Positions 34,180 to 46,489 are shown, counted from the first letter of the stretch. The stretch: DNA of 64,000 nucleotides from Plantago ovata (GCA_028274465.1 CM051457.1:13567097-13631096); one strand, 5' to 3'. Notes: generated by a model from the letters alone, not told the origin. Numbers and translations are program-made.

Positions 34180-35838
34180 ATGGCAATGATCTGCGTTGCC
34201 TTGCTTCTTAGTTTGGCTGTTGTATCCATGGCAGAAGACCCTTATCACTTCTTTGATTGGAAAATCACTTATGGCACCATGGCTCCTCTCGGCGTCCCTC
34301 AGCAGGTTATCCTGATCAACGGTGAGTTCCCCGGTCCAACAATCAACTGCACCTCCAACAACAACATTGTTGTTAACGTCCACAACGAGCTGGATGAGCC
34401 GTTCCTCTTGACATGGGCTGGTGTCCAGCATAGGAAGAACTCGTGGCAAGATGGTGTCCTCGGAACCACTTGCCCCATTCTTCCTGGAACAAACTATACC
34501 TACAAGTTCCAGGTCAAGGATCAGATTGGTACCGCGTTCTATTTCCCAACCACGGGTCTCCACAGGGCTTCTGGTGGCATGGGAATCTTGCAGATTCACA
34601 GCCGTGAGTTGATCCCCGTTCCATTCGACAACCCTGCTGAAGAGTATGCTGTTCTTGTTGGTGACTGGTACAGTAAGGGACACAAGACCCTTAAGAAGCT
34701 CCTTGACAGTGGTCGTTCGATTGGTACCCCTGATGGCATACAGATCAATGGAAAGGGTGGAAAGGTTGGAGACAACAGCCTTGCCCCAATTGCTACCATG
34801 GAGAGCGGTAAGACGTACAGGTACAGAGTTTGCAATGTTGGACTTAGGACTTCTATAAACTTCAAGTTCCAAGGACACCCCATGAAGTTGGTTGAGGTGG
34901 AAGGATCTCACACCGTGCAGAACGTTTACGACTCCATGGATCTCCATGTTGGCCAGTGCCTTTCTGTCTTGGTGGAAGCTAAAGCTGATCCTAAGGACTA
35001 CTACTTCGTCGCGTCTAGCAGGTTTTTGAAGAAGACAATGACCTCTGTTGCTGTCATCCGTTACGCTGGTAGCAACAGTCCTGCTTCACCTGCTCTTCCC
35101 CAGTCTCCACCCGAGAACTCTGTTGGAATCGCATGGTCCATCAACCAGTTCCGCTCTTTCAGGTGGAACCTGACCGCTAGCGCAGCTCGTCCCAACCCAC
35201 AGGGATCTTACCATTACGGACAGATCAACATCACCCGAACCATCAAGCTCGCCAACTCTCGTGCCATGGTCGACGGAAAGCTTAGGTTTGCTATCAACGG
35301 TGTCTCCCATGTAGATGGTGAAACCCCCGTGAAGCTGGCTGAGTACTTCAGCCTTGGCGACAAGGTTTTCAAGTACAACTTGGTGAAGGACGAGCCACCC
35401 ACCGACAACAAAGTGGTCATTGCCCCAAGTGTTCTGAACGGGACATTCAGAAACTTTGTGGAGATCATCTTGGAGAACCGTGAGAAGACCATCCAGACAT
35501 ACCACCTAGATGGTTACTCTTTCTTCCCCGTTGCTATTGAGCCAGGAACCTGGACACCCGAGAAGAGGAAGAACTACAACCTGATCGATGCTGTCAGCAG
35601 GCACACCATCCAAGTGTACCCCCACTCGTGGACTGCACTCATGACCACCCTTGACAACGCTGGCATGTGGAACTTCAGATCAGACATGGTGGAGAGGAGT
35701 TACCTGGGACAGCAGCTGTACTTCAGTGTGCTTTCTGAGAACAAATCCTTGAGGGATGAGTACAACATGCTGCCAGACCAGCCTCTGTGCGGTATCGTTA
35801 AGGGTCTTGATAGGCCATCGCCATACTCTGGTGTTTAA
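34180..35838 (+). CDS. SKU5-similar (SKS) multicopper-oxidase-like protein, Bp10/NTP303 pollen type
   Basis: A 552-residue single-exon frame. Residues 1-18 are a signal peptide ending VSMA. Three cupredoxin domains follow: about 22-140 (INGEFPGPTINCTSNNN), 155-300 and 380-520. Copper ligands of true ascorbate oxidases are absent: the HWHG site reads TWAGVQ, the YHSH site reads FYFPTTGLHRA, and the C-terminal HCHIE-type site reads VYPHSWTALMTTLDNAGMW. The protein is therefore expected to lack oxidase activity, like SKU5 and its relatives, which act in cell-wall expansion and, in the SKS11-14/Bp10/NTP303 group, in pollen tubes. Several N-glycosylation sites are present (NCT, NYT, NIT, NGT). No GPI-anchor tail is visible. 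It is more GC-rich than its surroundings. An AATAAA lies at 35941. Confidence 0.92.
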   Translation: MAMICVALLLSLAVVSMAEDPYHFFDWKITYGTMAPLGVPQQVILINGEFPGPTINCTSNNNIVVNVHNELDEPFLLTWAGVQHRKNSWQDGVLGTTCPILPGTNYTYKFQVKDQIGTAFYFPTTGLHRASGGMGILQIHSRELIPVPFDNPAEEYAVLVGDWYSKGHKTLKKLLDSGRSIGTPDGIQINGKGGKVGDNSLAPIATMESGKTYRYRVCNVGLRTSINFKFQGHPMKLVEVEGSHTVQNVYDSMDLHVGQCLSVLVEAKADPKDYYFVASSRFLKKTMTSVAVIRYAGSNSPASPALPQSPPENSVGIAWSINQFRSFRWNLTASAARPNPQGSYHYGQINITRTIKLANSRAMVDGKLRFAINGVSHVDGETPVKLAEYFSLGDKVFKYNLVKDEPPTDNKVVIAPSVLNGTFRNFVEIILENREKTIQTYHLDGYSFFPVAIEPGTWTPEKRKNYNLIDAVSRHTIQVYPHSWTALMTTLDNAGMWNFRSDMVERSYLGQQLYFSVLSENKSLRDEYNMLPDQPLCGIVKGLDRPSPYSGV

Positions 35839-36680
35839 GCAACGTTGATTGATCGATGTACTGCCACCGGTTGTCGTTGGTCTTCCATTGATTTCTTTCT
35901 ATACTTATCTGTAACTCTTTTTTTTTTCAACCTTATACTTAATAAAACTATTTAATACTGATGATGAAGAGTTGTTTTTCTTTCACTGGTGAGACGAGAA
36001 AATGCATGCTGTTGGGTGCTAGATTTCCTGCAATTGTTGTTTCATTGTAACTGAGATAATATCTATACTGATGAAGAGTTGTTTTTCTTTCACTGGTAAG
36101 ACGTGAAAATGGGGTGTTGTTAGATTTCCTGCAATCATTGTTTCATTGTAACTCAGATACCGTTTCTGCTTTAACTCCCTAAAGAATCTTCATGGATTGC
36201 AAGTAATGAAGTAAATAACATTTCAGATGCTAAGTGTAAATTCAAGGAATAAACAAGGCTGCCAACAGACTCTTATCAATTCCATAAAGTGCAGTGGATT
36301 AAGTTTTGGTTTCAGCTGCATCTGCAACAAAACAGAAAAAAATGTAATGCTTTTCTCAAGCAGATTAAACAGAATCCAAGCATGGCACGTAAGGTAGAGC
36401 GACTACTGATCTAATAATGCTGGCAGATTAATAGTAGGCATGATTAGAGAAGATACTAAATGTGCATCCAAACCACGGATCTTGGAGATGCAAGATGAGA
36501 AGTGCAGATGATTCAGTTGAAAGTAATATATATTATTTCTGAGAAAATCTGTCCAATTCCATATCAGTAAATAATTACATGTATGATGTATCAGGGCCAC
36601 CCCGGACGGCCTTCTAATTTAATTTGGGGAAAAGAATTGAGAACATTTTACATCAGACTACAGACAGAAAGATAGATATA
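35839..36680. other. Spacer between convergent SKS and ABC1K3 3' ends
   Basis: AATAAA at 35941-35946 is the likely SKS poly(A) signal. A roughly 105-base segment is then directly repeated (about 35957-36060 and 36065-36165; both contain GAAGAGTTGTTTTTCTTTCA and TTTCATTGTAACT), possibly duplicating 3' UTR sequence. No gene is supported in the rest. Confidence 0.7.
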
Positions 36681-39600
36681 TCAACTTTGAGCAGAAGCAG
36701 TTGGTGGAGCTCGAAGAACTTGTTGTAACAAACGAGCTGCAAGACGTTGACTGATTCCACCTACCACACGTCCACCAAGAGTTTGTGCCTCGCGTTCTTG
36801 CAGAACCTGATTAGTAATGTTCACGAAGTTAACTCATCTGTATCACTAGTTGCTTGATTAAGAAAGTAAACGCAAATTTTCATTTAAAACAACTAAACAT
36901 ATAACCAGCGATGAAAAGATGGCAAAAAACAGTTGCAACACAAAAAGATAAATAATCTTAATCAATAAAAGAGCCATTAACATGAAAGTACTGAAACATA
37001 AGCATTTAATTAGGACGCAAAAATAGACATGTGAAAGATTACTGTTTCTGGTAAACAGTCTGTAGCATATGAAAAACAGAGATGGGAAGAAGGCAGAGTA
37101 TAGAAACATAAAAAGCGATGAAAAGATGGCAGAGTATAGAAACAACTAAACATATAACCAACTATGAAAAGATGGCAAAAACAGTTGCAACACAAAAAGA
37201 TAAATAATCTTAATCAATAAAAGAGCCATTAACATGAAAGTACTGAAACATAATAGACATGTGAAAGATTACTGTTTCTGGTAAACAGTCTGTAGCATAT
37301 AAAAAACAGAGATGGGAAGAAGGCAGAGTATAGAAACATGCTTCATCAATGCAGAAGAGAACACGGATAAGAGGAAATCTGATGGCATATAATTCCACCC
37401 ACCCTACTTCCAGATACATATGTACATTAAGATGACTCTTAACATATCGATTTTACAGCAGCCCTAACATTATGTACTTTGAAGAACTAACACTTAAACA
37501 TACACTTCATTGTGTGCTAGCAAGATGAAGATACATAATTCATAAAGCAGTGCGACTCCTGAATTACTTAACTGAAAGTAGATCTGGTTCATTTGTGATC
37601 CGCTCCATTTAACAGGAATTACAAGAGAATTTCCAAGTAGAATACAGAAAATTTATGTAACCCTTCAAGAGTGCGCAATTTTCAGAAAGAACCAGAGATT
37701 TTTGGATAGTAATACAACTACTTCAGTTGAGTCCTACTCCCACTTGTACTGACACAGTTCTGGATTCTTTCCAGATTACCCTTATTAACTAGTAGTAGTA
37801 GTAGTTAAACAGACAGTAAAAATATCAAGAACGTGCAAGAGCAGGTTTGGAAATACTGAACTGTTGTAGTTGAACTTTCTGTACTGATTATATTTAGTCT
37901 AGAAGTACTTCAATTTTGTCACCGTGATTTTATGAAGAAAATATACTGTAAGATGCATAAATATTTTTTGTCAGTTCAAATCATCAAATCACATGCACAT
38001 AACTTTTTACGGCAAATCTAACTACCCTACTCCTACACTACTCCTTTACCACCTTATAACTCCAAATACACATAAACCAACCTCATGCCTCCGTCCGGGT
38101 TTGAACCCCCGACCTCTCATTGCTACTCCAACACCCTTATCTCTTTTGATCTTATCTATCTTACAACAGCAAAGGATCACATTGTGGGCGACTCACTAGA
38201 CCAATTATACAGCATTCATAGTAAATCTGACTGCTGACATGAACTAGTACACGATTTACTTAAACCATCAGCTAGTGCAAACAAAGGAGATGCTACTAGC
38301 TTACGCACTTCAGCAAATTCATCATACATCTAGTATGTCACAAATTTAAAGTGTCCCTGAACAGAAGTTTTACTATAAGTAACAGGTTTAGCCTAAAAAC
38401 AATACATTACTGCTGTTAGTTATCTCCAATCACTTGTACTGCCATTGCAGAATGCTCTTGCTTGTCAATTGGCTACAAGATGCATCGAAGGGTCAGAAAT
38501 TCATAACACATCTTTTCTGTTGTATTTTTATAGAAAATCTAAAGACATAAGATCTCTTCCTGATAGTACAACTGGTAGATAAAATCATAAAAGGATAAAC
38601 TACTTGCGAGTAATTTGTACGAAATCACTTAGTTCCTTTCGGGCCAATTATCACAAAACTTAGTAGGTTTAGGGTAACAGAACATTTTACTTGCATGTGC
38701 TTATAGTGGCTCGAGTATCCGCACACAGTTATGAAAATAATGGCAAGGTTGGTTTTCTTGTAGGGATTGTCTATGATTTCATGTTGTACTTATATGATTA
38801 TCACCTACCTTACAATATCGATAGTTAGCTATAGGAGGGCTTTTAATGGCTTTAACAAAAAGTAAATTGAAGGGGAATGAGTCCTCCATTTCTTGATAAA
38901 TTTGATATGCTTGGATAGGGGAATACCATTTTAGGGATTAAATTTTCTTATACAGTTGATCGACAAGTATATAGCCACTTCATAGGCCAACGAAAGTAAA
39001 TTGGCTTCCTAAGCTGAGGGCGGATGTGGCTGGACTTTGGGCATTTTTGAAGGGGTCAATTGTAGTTATCCCTAAATGAAGTTGCAGAGAGAGTTTAGGG
39101 GAGTTGTACAATCATTCATTTCAGTCAATTGCATGTGTAGAGAGCTGGACTTGGGACATTGCTGAAGCCTTGAAGGGGTCAGTTGTAATTATTATCCCTA
39201 AAAGAAGTTGCAGGGGGAGAAACAATCATTCACTTCATTCAGTTGCTTATGAAGTAGAGAGCTACGTCTTCTATTACATTTCTTAGGTTTGTACAAACAA
39301 ATCTAATAACTAATATGTTGAAGTCCAAAATGATAACTGAGCTGTCCCTCCTACACAAAGTCTAATACATTAGCCTCGTGTTTTGTTCTCTTTAAAAAAA
39401 AACAAAAATCTTTTTCCCCCCTAAGCTCTTTTAGAAAATCACCTAGGGAAGCTCAATGAGTTCTACAGTTAAAGATTCAGGGCAAATGTTGTGGAGAAGA
39501 ATCAGCAATATGCAGTGTAAGGAAATATGTATTGATTGGAGAAGATATTATGTCTTGATACAAAATATCTTCAAGGATCAAAGGAGGATACTGAAAAATG

Positions 39601-42600
39601 TGCTAGATCATGCATGCCAAGTAATCATCAGTGAGAGATTATTTAATCAAAATGTCAAATATGCTCATAAGAATGCATTGCAACTCGTGCAAATCAAGGA
39701 ACAAGTAAAGAACAAAGCCTTTCCCAATGGGTGGGAATACCCAACCCAAAGCCCTTAAATCTGTATTGGGTATTACCCACACACAATTTAGCTAGACTCG
39801 ACCCTAGCCAAGTTAATAAAAAGCTATTGGGCCGGGCAGGGTAAAAACCCATTGGACACCCATGGGTTTTTCCTTCAAATTTGTTATATTAGTCACTAGT
39901 CACTACATAGAATCGATTGTACTTGCAACTTGCAAGCCCACCCATGACTCATGCCCCATCCCCAAGACCCCATGGTGTGTGTGCATGTTCGAATTTTCGG
40001 TAAAATTTTATATATACTTATATGTTTTTGGAAAATGTATAATTTGCAATTAGGATTAAAATAAATAAATATCTCAAGTTAAACAAAAAAAAAAAACGGC
40101 CCTAACAGGCTGGGTTTTATCGGGCTCTTCTGTGGTGGGTTTTACTCAGGCAGGGTTGTTTTACCCAACCCAACCTTCAAGGTTTAATTTTCATGGGTAT
40201 GTAATGGGTTGGGCAACCAATGCCCACCCAATGCTAAGCCTAGGTACAAACAGTGGTATCTTTTCAGGAAAGTTCAGTTGCCAAGAGAAATAAATTTCAT
40301 GAAGCCTGTCATACAAGCGAATCAGCAGAACCCTATTGTAGTTTAGCTACGTCTAGTATCTTTTAAGGAGAACTTTATTGGAATACAGATTTAATAAGGT
40401 TTCTCAAACTCCGTCAACTACTCAGTTCCTTCATGACCTACTTCATCTATTTCTCAATGTACTAACGTCAGAAAGGACAAGAAGTGGCAATCCATAGACT
40501 AAGTGACCAACTATTCCAAAGCACGGTGGTAAGCCACCCATCACACCATAACATATCTTTTTACGAAACTAAATATTAAGAGGATGAGTTAGTTAATTGT
40601 TACCTGTAGTATGGGCAGCAAAATACTAGGATCGAAATTATCAGAGGATCGCAACATGGCCCATATTCTGAATACTTGTGCCCTAAGCTCCATCATGCTT
40701 TCTTGCTCGGCGATATTCATTGCTAAGGGGCTAGCTGCATTAACATTGAAGATTAGTGAGCGTATCGGGCCAGGCATAGACTTGTACGAATCAACCACTG
40801 TGCCCAAGACAATGGCTTCAGTAACACGAACAGCTTCTTTGATCACTAATACCCTTAGGCTTTCACCATCTGGGCCAAACAATAGTTTGAGGACAGGTTG
40901 TAGAGCTTCTTTTGCAGAGAAATCTCTGTCTTTACTTCCCTGGACTAACAAGTTTTCTAGTCTATTCCACCTGCAATAATCAAAGAATATAATATCATAG
41001 AGTCAGCACTCGTCAGTTTAGTGATGAAATAGCTCTTCACTTCAAACACCAACTAAAATAACTTGGTCCATTATGCATACCTGAATCTCCCATCCTTGAA
41101 AAGAAGCTCTATCAAAGCATCTCTTAGATATGGGTCAGGATCAGTAAGAAGCCTTTTAGCAAAATATGGATAAGATGCAGCCAGCACCTTAAAATTGGGA
41201 TCGGCATATAGAGCTAAGCCTTCTAGTACAGTGAGAGATCTCAAAATCAAGGCATAATATGCAGGGACTGCAGGAATTAATAAGTAACGATTAGAGATAG
41301 GGAGATTAAATACTAACTTTGCACATAAGATGTAGGTATTAGATATAATTGTTTTCGATAGATATCTCATGATACAACAAACCCAGGTCCTTGTTAACAG
41401 AAATATGGTGTGTGTTCATACATATACACAGGAGACGTTGGAAAAATGACATGTAATCTATGCTTATATGAAAGAGAGGAAGAAGATATAGTATTATATA
41501 TGAGCTGTCTCCTATTTTATGCTAGAAAGTTTGTCAATGTTATTGCTTGCCGTACCCTGTGCTTAGACTACAAAGTTAGTCTAACCTTCCACTTCACGAA
41601 GGTATCTAAAGTGAGAAATTTTCAATAACTCGGACCAGAAGTCCAAGTTTGCCTTTTGAGTTTTAAGTAGCAGAAAGCCATATTAATTGGAGAGATATTT
41701 AGCAATCTGATTCGCCTTAATAGATCCAACAGTTATTAAGTAGTAATCAGTTCTGGAGGCAATAGTTGTCAGCCACAACACGCCTAATTTATTCATCATT
41801 GTGATTATGAGTCAAATGATTCAGTCTCTGTTTTTTAACCGTGTCATAAATCCTTCTGGCACAATACTTTGTAATGAGCCTCAGCAACATATATCAGTGA
41901 AATAAGAAAAAAGAAGATTAAAATAATAAATAAGCAAATAAAGCTTTTTTGGATCCACATATATAGTAGTTCAATGATATCCTTAGACGGTCTAAAAAAG
42001 AGTTCATACTTACCATTAAATGGATATTGGTACAGAACAGCGCCCAAGCCATCCACAATGGTTTTGAAGTTGAGCTCACTCACAGTTGAATTTAATGCAT
42101 CATCAAAGAAATTTTTTAGAGCTGGTACAATTGGAGTTACATCCACATCAGGGGACAAAAAGTCCAGAGCATAGTAATCACGAGCCATGGCTTCATAATC
42201 CCGATTAACCATGTGAACAACATGACCAATTATAGCAGATCTTGCTTGTTCGGGAGTTTCACTCATCATTCCAAAATCAAGAAAAGCAAGCTTCCCATCA
42301 GGTGTTGCTAAGAGATTTCCTGGGTGAGGATCTGCATGAAAATAGCCATATTCAAGCAGCTGTCTAAGACTACATTGAATACCGGTGTTAACCAGATCCA
42401 GAACTTTGAGCCCTTGTCCCTCAATAGCTTCTTGCTCATTTAACTTGACACCTTCAACCCACTCCATTGTTAAGACCTTTCCACTTGTGTAGTCCCAAAA
42501 GATATCTGGCACAAGAACATCTGCTTTGTCTGCATACAGCTTTTTAAATCTCCTTGCATTTTGACCCTCCTGCATAGACCTGTCAAAATTAACATTCAAA

Positions 42601-44844
42601 CCTACTAGCTCTCTAGTCTATATTATTGTCATTATCGCTAGCTAACATGTGTATTACAGTTATTGTCATTATCGCTAGCTAACATGTGTATTACAGAAGG
42701 TACAGAATACTATTTGTCTAGGTCGCAGGCAGAGGAAAATCTAAAAACTAACCTGTACATAGTTGAGCTCTTGAAAAACTCTTCGAGCAAATTCATCAAC
42801 AAGGGCAACAACATCACTTGTTATTACGTCAACATATTTATTGATGAGAAAACCTACACCTCTTATTAGGTAAAAGTCTAGCCCAATAGCTTCTTCGATA
42901 CCAGGTCTTTGCACTTTCACTGCAACAGCCTTGCCCGAGTACTTCAACTGTGCTTTATAAACTTGCCCAAGACTAGCAGCAGCAATTGGTGAAGCAGATA
43001 TTGAGGAGTAAACAGACTCAAGTGGAAATCCCAACTCTTTCTCAATACAGGCAAATGCTTCGTCGTCTGGAAATGTTGGCAAAGAATCCTACTCCGAACA
43101 AATCAAGAGCAAAAGTTGCAAAGAAAGTTAGTAGTGCACTGGGGACTCAAGTTAGACCTAATAGAACAACTGAAACAAGAGAGGACCTCTCTACGCACAA
43201 CTAATGACACTAAACAATCGGATATCAAAGAATGGAAAGTGTTTGGATATCATGAAGATTTACAAAGAACTTTTTACTGAATTCATTACGCCTTCTTTCA
43301 AAATCCTTACTCCTGATTGATAATAATAATTTTTTCTTTACCGCAAGGAAAGAGATGAGATAAAAATAATATAGTAGTAAAAGATATAATTGATCATGAC
43401 TATGAAGTGCACGGATAAAGCCTGAAAATCTCATTGCAATAAGAACCTCAGTTTTATGAGTGGTTCTTTTTTACTGCAAGATAAGTTGACATATACTTCT
43501 TGGAGTTAATCATTTCTACTTCAGTTTGGATTTATTCAAATTTGTTTGACTTGATGTAGATTCAATTCTTTTACATTGAAAAAATATCATTTGAAGAAAA
43601 CAAAGAGATTCTTTAAAAAAAACATGTACTAGTAAGATGGAAAACCACGAAAGATATTAAACATCCTAGATTATAATCTCAATATCAATCTAGATGGACA
43701 TTCACACATCCTTACAAGCCAAAATAGAGTGAAAGAGAAAGTGATAGACCGTTTGGCGTGTATGAACAAAATATGTGGATACATATTCTCTCACAATCAC
43801 GTACTTTTAAATAAAGCTCACATTGTCACAAAAACACATACTACATGCTGTGGATTATATTCTGTTTTTCTTATCCTTCATTTGAAAACCTCGAAATGCT
43901 TCAATTTCAGGTTATTGGAATGAGATCTACAGTCATCATTTATATTCTTCAAGTTATTACGACGAAGAAACATTGACTAGGTTCCGACTTCCATGCAGTG
44001 TTCCTTTCGAAATATCCGAAATATTCAATTTGTAATTCGAGAACCGTTCCAACATGCTACAAACAAATATTGTTTCAGAAATTAGTTTCTACTTTCTAGA
44101 CCTATACTTCAACTTCTGAAACTAAACTGCTATGTGACTCCGAGCTAACTAGGAATTTTTTATAAAACATGCCACAAATACTGTCTCAGTTTCTTCTACA
44201 ACTAGAAATTACAAATTAGCAGTTTAGCACCACAAACAAAGTCAGCTAAACCAGAAAAAAAAATAATAAATAACAAATATGTGAATGCAGAATTTCTTCA
44301 CCTGCAACTCAGCGAGCTCCTCCAGGTAGTCAGAGGGACACAAATCAGGTCGAGTTGACAAACCCTGACCAATTTTCACAAAAGTCGGTCCCAGCCTAGT
44401 AAACGTCTTCCTGAGCTGAACAGCTCGCATTCTCTGCTTCTGAGTCAATTCTCCTTTGACTTGATCCAACCACAACCCAAACGCAAATGAACCTAGCCCC
44501 GTAAATATCTCCAGTGCCCTACGCACCACCTTAATCGGCCGAGCCCTGTACTTCGCCACCAGAAACTCCGGCGAGTACACGGTGGCGTTTGCTGCGCGCG
44601 CCATGGCTCTTGCTTCGGCTTGCATATCCTCGGCTCGGTCTCTCGGGACTGAGGAAGCCTCATCTCTCACTCGCACGATTGTTAAAGCTCCGTTGCCATT
44701 TTCGCCGCCTCTCAGGACTGGAACTTGTCGAGGATTAGCCTCCACCAGCGCTGCTCGAGGCGGATTGAGCTTCAACCGACGCCTGTTACGGTTAAAATTC
44801 GCCGTGCCGGAGCAGCAAGGTACTACCAGAGAAGTTGTACTCAT
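36681..44844 (-). CDS. ABC1K3: Plastid ABC1-like atypical kinase, ABC1K3 type
   Basis: Six exons 5' to 3' on the minus strand: 44844-44302, 43088-42753, 42569-42014, 41267-41081, 40970-40604, 36806-36681. All are GT-AG and in phase, giving 704 residues. The Ser/Arg/Asn-rich N-terminus fits a chloroplast transit peptide. Atypical-kinase landmarks are intact: KIGQ at about 157-160, AAASLGQ at 217-223 in place of a Gly-rich loop, the lysine of VAVKVQRPG at 239, HADPHPGN at 371-378, and DFG at 391-393. The long C-terminal part (ASYPYFAKRLLTDPDPYLRD... GGRVVGG) matches ABC1K3 (At1g79600, from memory) rather than ABC1K1. In Arabidopsis this kinase works in plastoglobules on prenyl-lipid and tocopherol metabolism with ABC1K1. 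The last intron (3.8 kb) is filled with repeats and mobile elements. Intron 2 (42752-42570) contains a 37-base tandem duplication. Confidence 0.92.
36888..37341. repeat. Tandem duplication in the last ABC1K3 intron
   Basis: Copy 1 (36888-37140) and copy 2 (37141-37341) both start AACAACTAAACATATAACCA and share nearly all sequence, including AAAAGATGGCAAAAA and TTTCTGGTAAACAGTCTG. Copy 2 lacks a short internal block and the last part of copy 1. The copies are so alike that the event looks recent. Confidence 0.9.
37985..38225 (-). mobile_element. Probable tRNA-derived SINE in ABC1K3 intron
   Basis: On the minus strand GGGGGTTCAAACCCGG (near 38090-38110) is a strong B box, preceded by GGAGTAGCAATGAGAGGTC, a SINE-head style sequence. 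A TTGGTCTAGTGAGTCG stretch further upstream (about 38190-38215) could be an A box, but the spacing is longer than usual. No target duplication was found. Confidence 0.45.
39723..40233. mobile_element. hAT-like non-autonomous element in ABC1K3 intron
   Basis: The left end reads CCAATGGGTGGG then CCCAACCC; the right end in reverse complement reads GCATTGGGTGGGCATTGG then CCCAACCC. Flanks AAGCCTTT and TAAGCCTA are similar and could be a decayed 8-bp duplication. The interior has more GGGTTGGG/CCCAACCC motifs in both orientations. No transposase is encoded. Confidence 0.55.
42623..42696. repeat. 37-bp perfect tandem duplication in ABC1K3 intron 2
   Basis: Two adjacent identical units start at 42623 and 42660 (each beginning TTATTGTCATTATCGCTAGC and ending TATTACAG). 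On the plus strand they end in CAG, but the gene runs on the minus strand, so splicing is not obviously affected. Confidence 0.9.
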
Positions 44845-45329
44845 TGTTGCTGAGGCAAAAATGACGAGTGTTTAGTTTGTGTGTTGTTATTTTTGGGGCA
44901 AATTGGCAGAGAATTTAGATTTTTCTAAAGGATTCTGATCCTTTTATTTTTCTGTTTTTTCTCTTTATTATTTGGGGCGTTTTGGTTATTTTGAGTAACA
45001 AAATATTTATATTTATATTCTGTTTTGTGTCGGAATATTATTATTTGTGGATGGAAATTGGTGACTTGTAATTTTGGACAAGGACCAATAGGAAATAGTA
45101 ACGTGTTCGAATTAGGCACGCAATCTTCACGTGACTGTCGCGTAAACTTGCAAGGCTTTGTTGATATTTAAGTATTAACCGCGAAAATGGAATGTGATGT
45201 TTATTTTGGGGAAGATTGTTTTCTACAGTCTCATTTTGTAAATGTATTGAAATCCTAGTAAGCTTTTAATTTTACACGTTCAATTGATACTTCTTTTTTT
45301 TTTACGGCAGCAAGCTAGTGATCAAATTA

Positions 45330-45530
45330 AATCAAAATTTAAATTAGGTAGTAACTATTCATGTGGTTGATCCCAAAATCTTTCCCTAACTCAAATCTTA
45401 GTTTATCTTCGCAAGTGAGTCCGCACTCACATTGACATCACGATGGATTTGCCTGAGTTTTATCTCCCAAGGCATGTGTAAAAGCTCTTGGCAAGCAGTA
45501 ATGTAGTCATTCGGTGTAAAAATCTTCCCC
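45330..45530 (-). mobile_element. LINE/RVT_3 RNase H-like fragment
   Basis: Read on the minus strand, DYITACQELLHMPWE continues into RQIHRDVNVSADSLAK, the typical end of the RNase H-like RVT_3 domain found in plant LINEs and derived genes. Only about 45 residues remain, with stops beyond. It is an isolated remnant. Confidence 0.65.
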
Positions 45531-45849
45531 ATAAGTTTTACACGTTTAAATTGATACTTTGAATGGAGTCATTCGGTGTAAAAATCTTTGATATGTCGTA
45601 ATAATATATTTCTCAAAATAAAATATACCAATGAAATTATTAAACACAATGGACAATTCCTTGGTAGCTTCAAAGAAAATCAGATTGATGAAGTGCGCTT
45701 ATTTCAAAAAGAAAAAAAAAATCAGAGTATTGCCCGCATAAAGGGAAAGAACAAAAAAGAAAAAAAAAAAAAAAGTGAGATCCTCAAGTGTGTCGAGGTT
45801 ATCAATAACTCCTTGAATCACACATCAAAGTATTACGTTAACATTTCGA

Positions 45850-46489
45850 GGCTTTCTATTCTCAGGTCGGCTTCGTACCGACCTAAACATAGGTCTTTAT
45901 TATATATTTCATTCTAATTATTAAATTTTGATAAAAATATATAAATGTGCAGTTATACCCCTACTTTCAAAAAATTCATTTAAATAAGTTCTTACTATTT
46001 ATGAGTATTAAATTAAAAATAAAAATTTACTTTAACTAAAATAAAAATTAATCAATATATATCAAATTAATTTCAACAACAATTCAATGGATATTCGTTT
46101 TCCATAATCTAATTGCACTAGCTATCAACATTTGTAGAGGACAATAACAGAGACTTATTTTTTTAGCTACGAAGTATATTATTTAGAAGTGTTCGATAGT
46201 TTATGTATCATTGAAATGGATAAATTAATTGTGATCAATTAACTTTGGTTTGTGATTAAGATTAATAATAAGGTTTACGTGTATATGTAATCATATAAAT
46301 TGAAATTAAGGGCATTATAGTATTTTTGTGGTGATTTTTAATGTTAAAGAAAAATAATTATAATCCATCGTACCAAAAATGGCTTTGAACCGAAATGAAT
46401 GGATGAGATTAAATTAAGCGTCACATGGCAACTATTGAATGAATACCTGAGTTTAGGTCGGTACGGAGCCGACCTGAGAATATAAAGCC
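45850..46489. mobile_element. MITE with 39-bp palindrome-bearing terminal inverted repeats, copy 2
   Basis: The left terminus (45850-45888) and right terminus (46451-46489) are reverse complements over 39 bases with two mismatches. Within each, AGGTCGGCTTCGTACCGACCT is itself nearly palindromic, so each end can fold alone. The interior is about 560 bases of AT-rich, non-coding DNA. No convincing target duplication was found outside the repeats. A shorter relative lies at 601-934. Confidence 0.75.

Noticed and set aside
34159-35505. Long minus-strand frames (262 and 139 codons) across the SKS gene
   Set aside because: They are antisense shadows of the strongly conserved SKS coding region on the plus strand.
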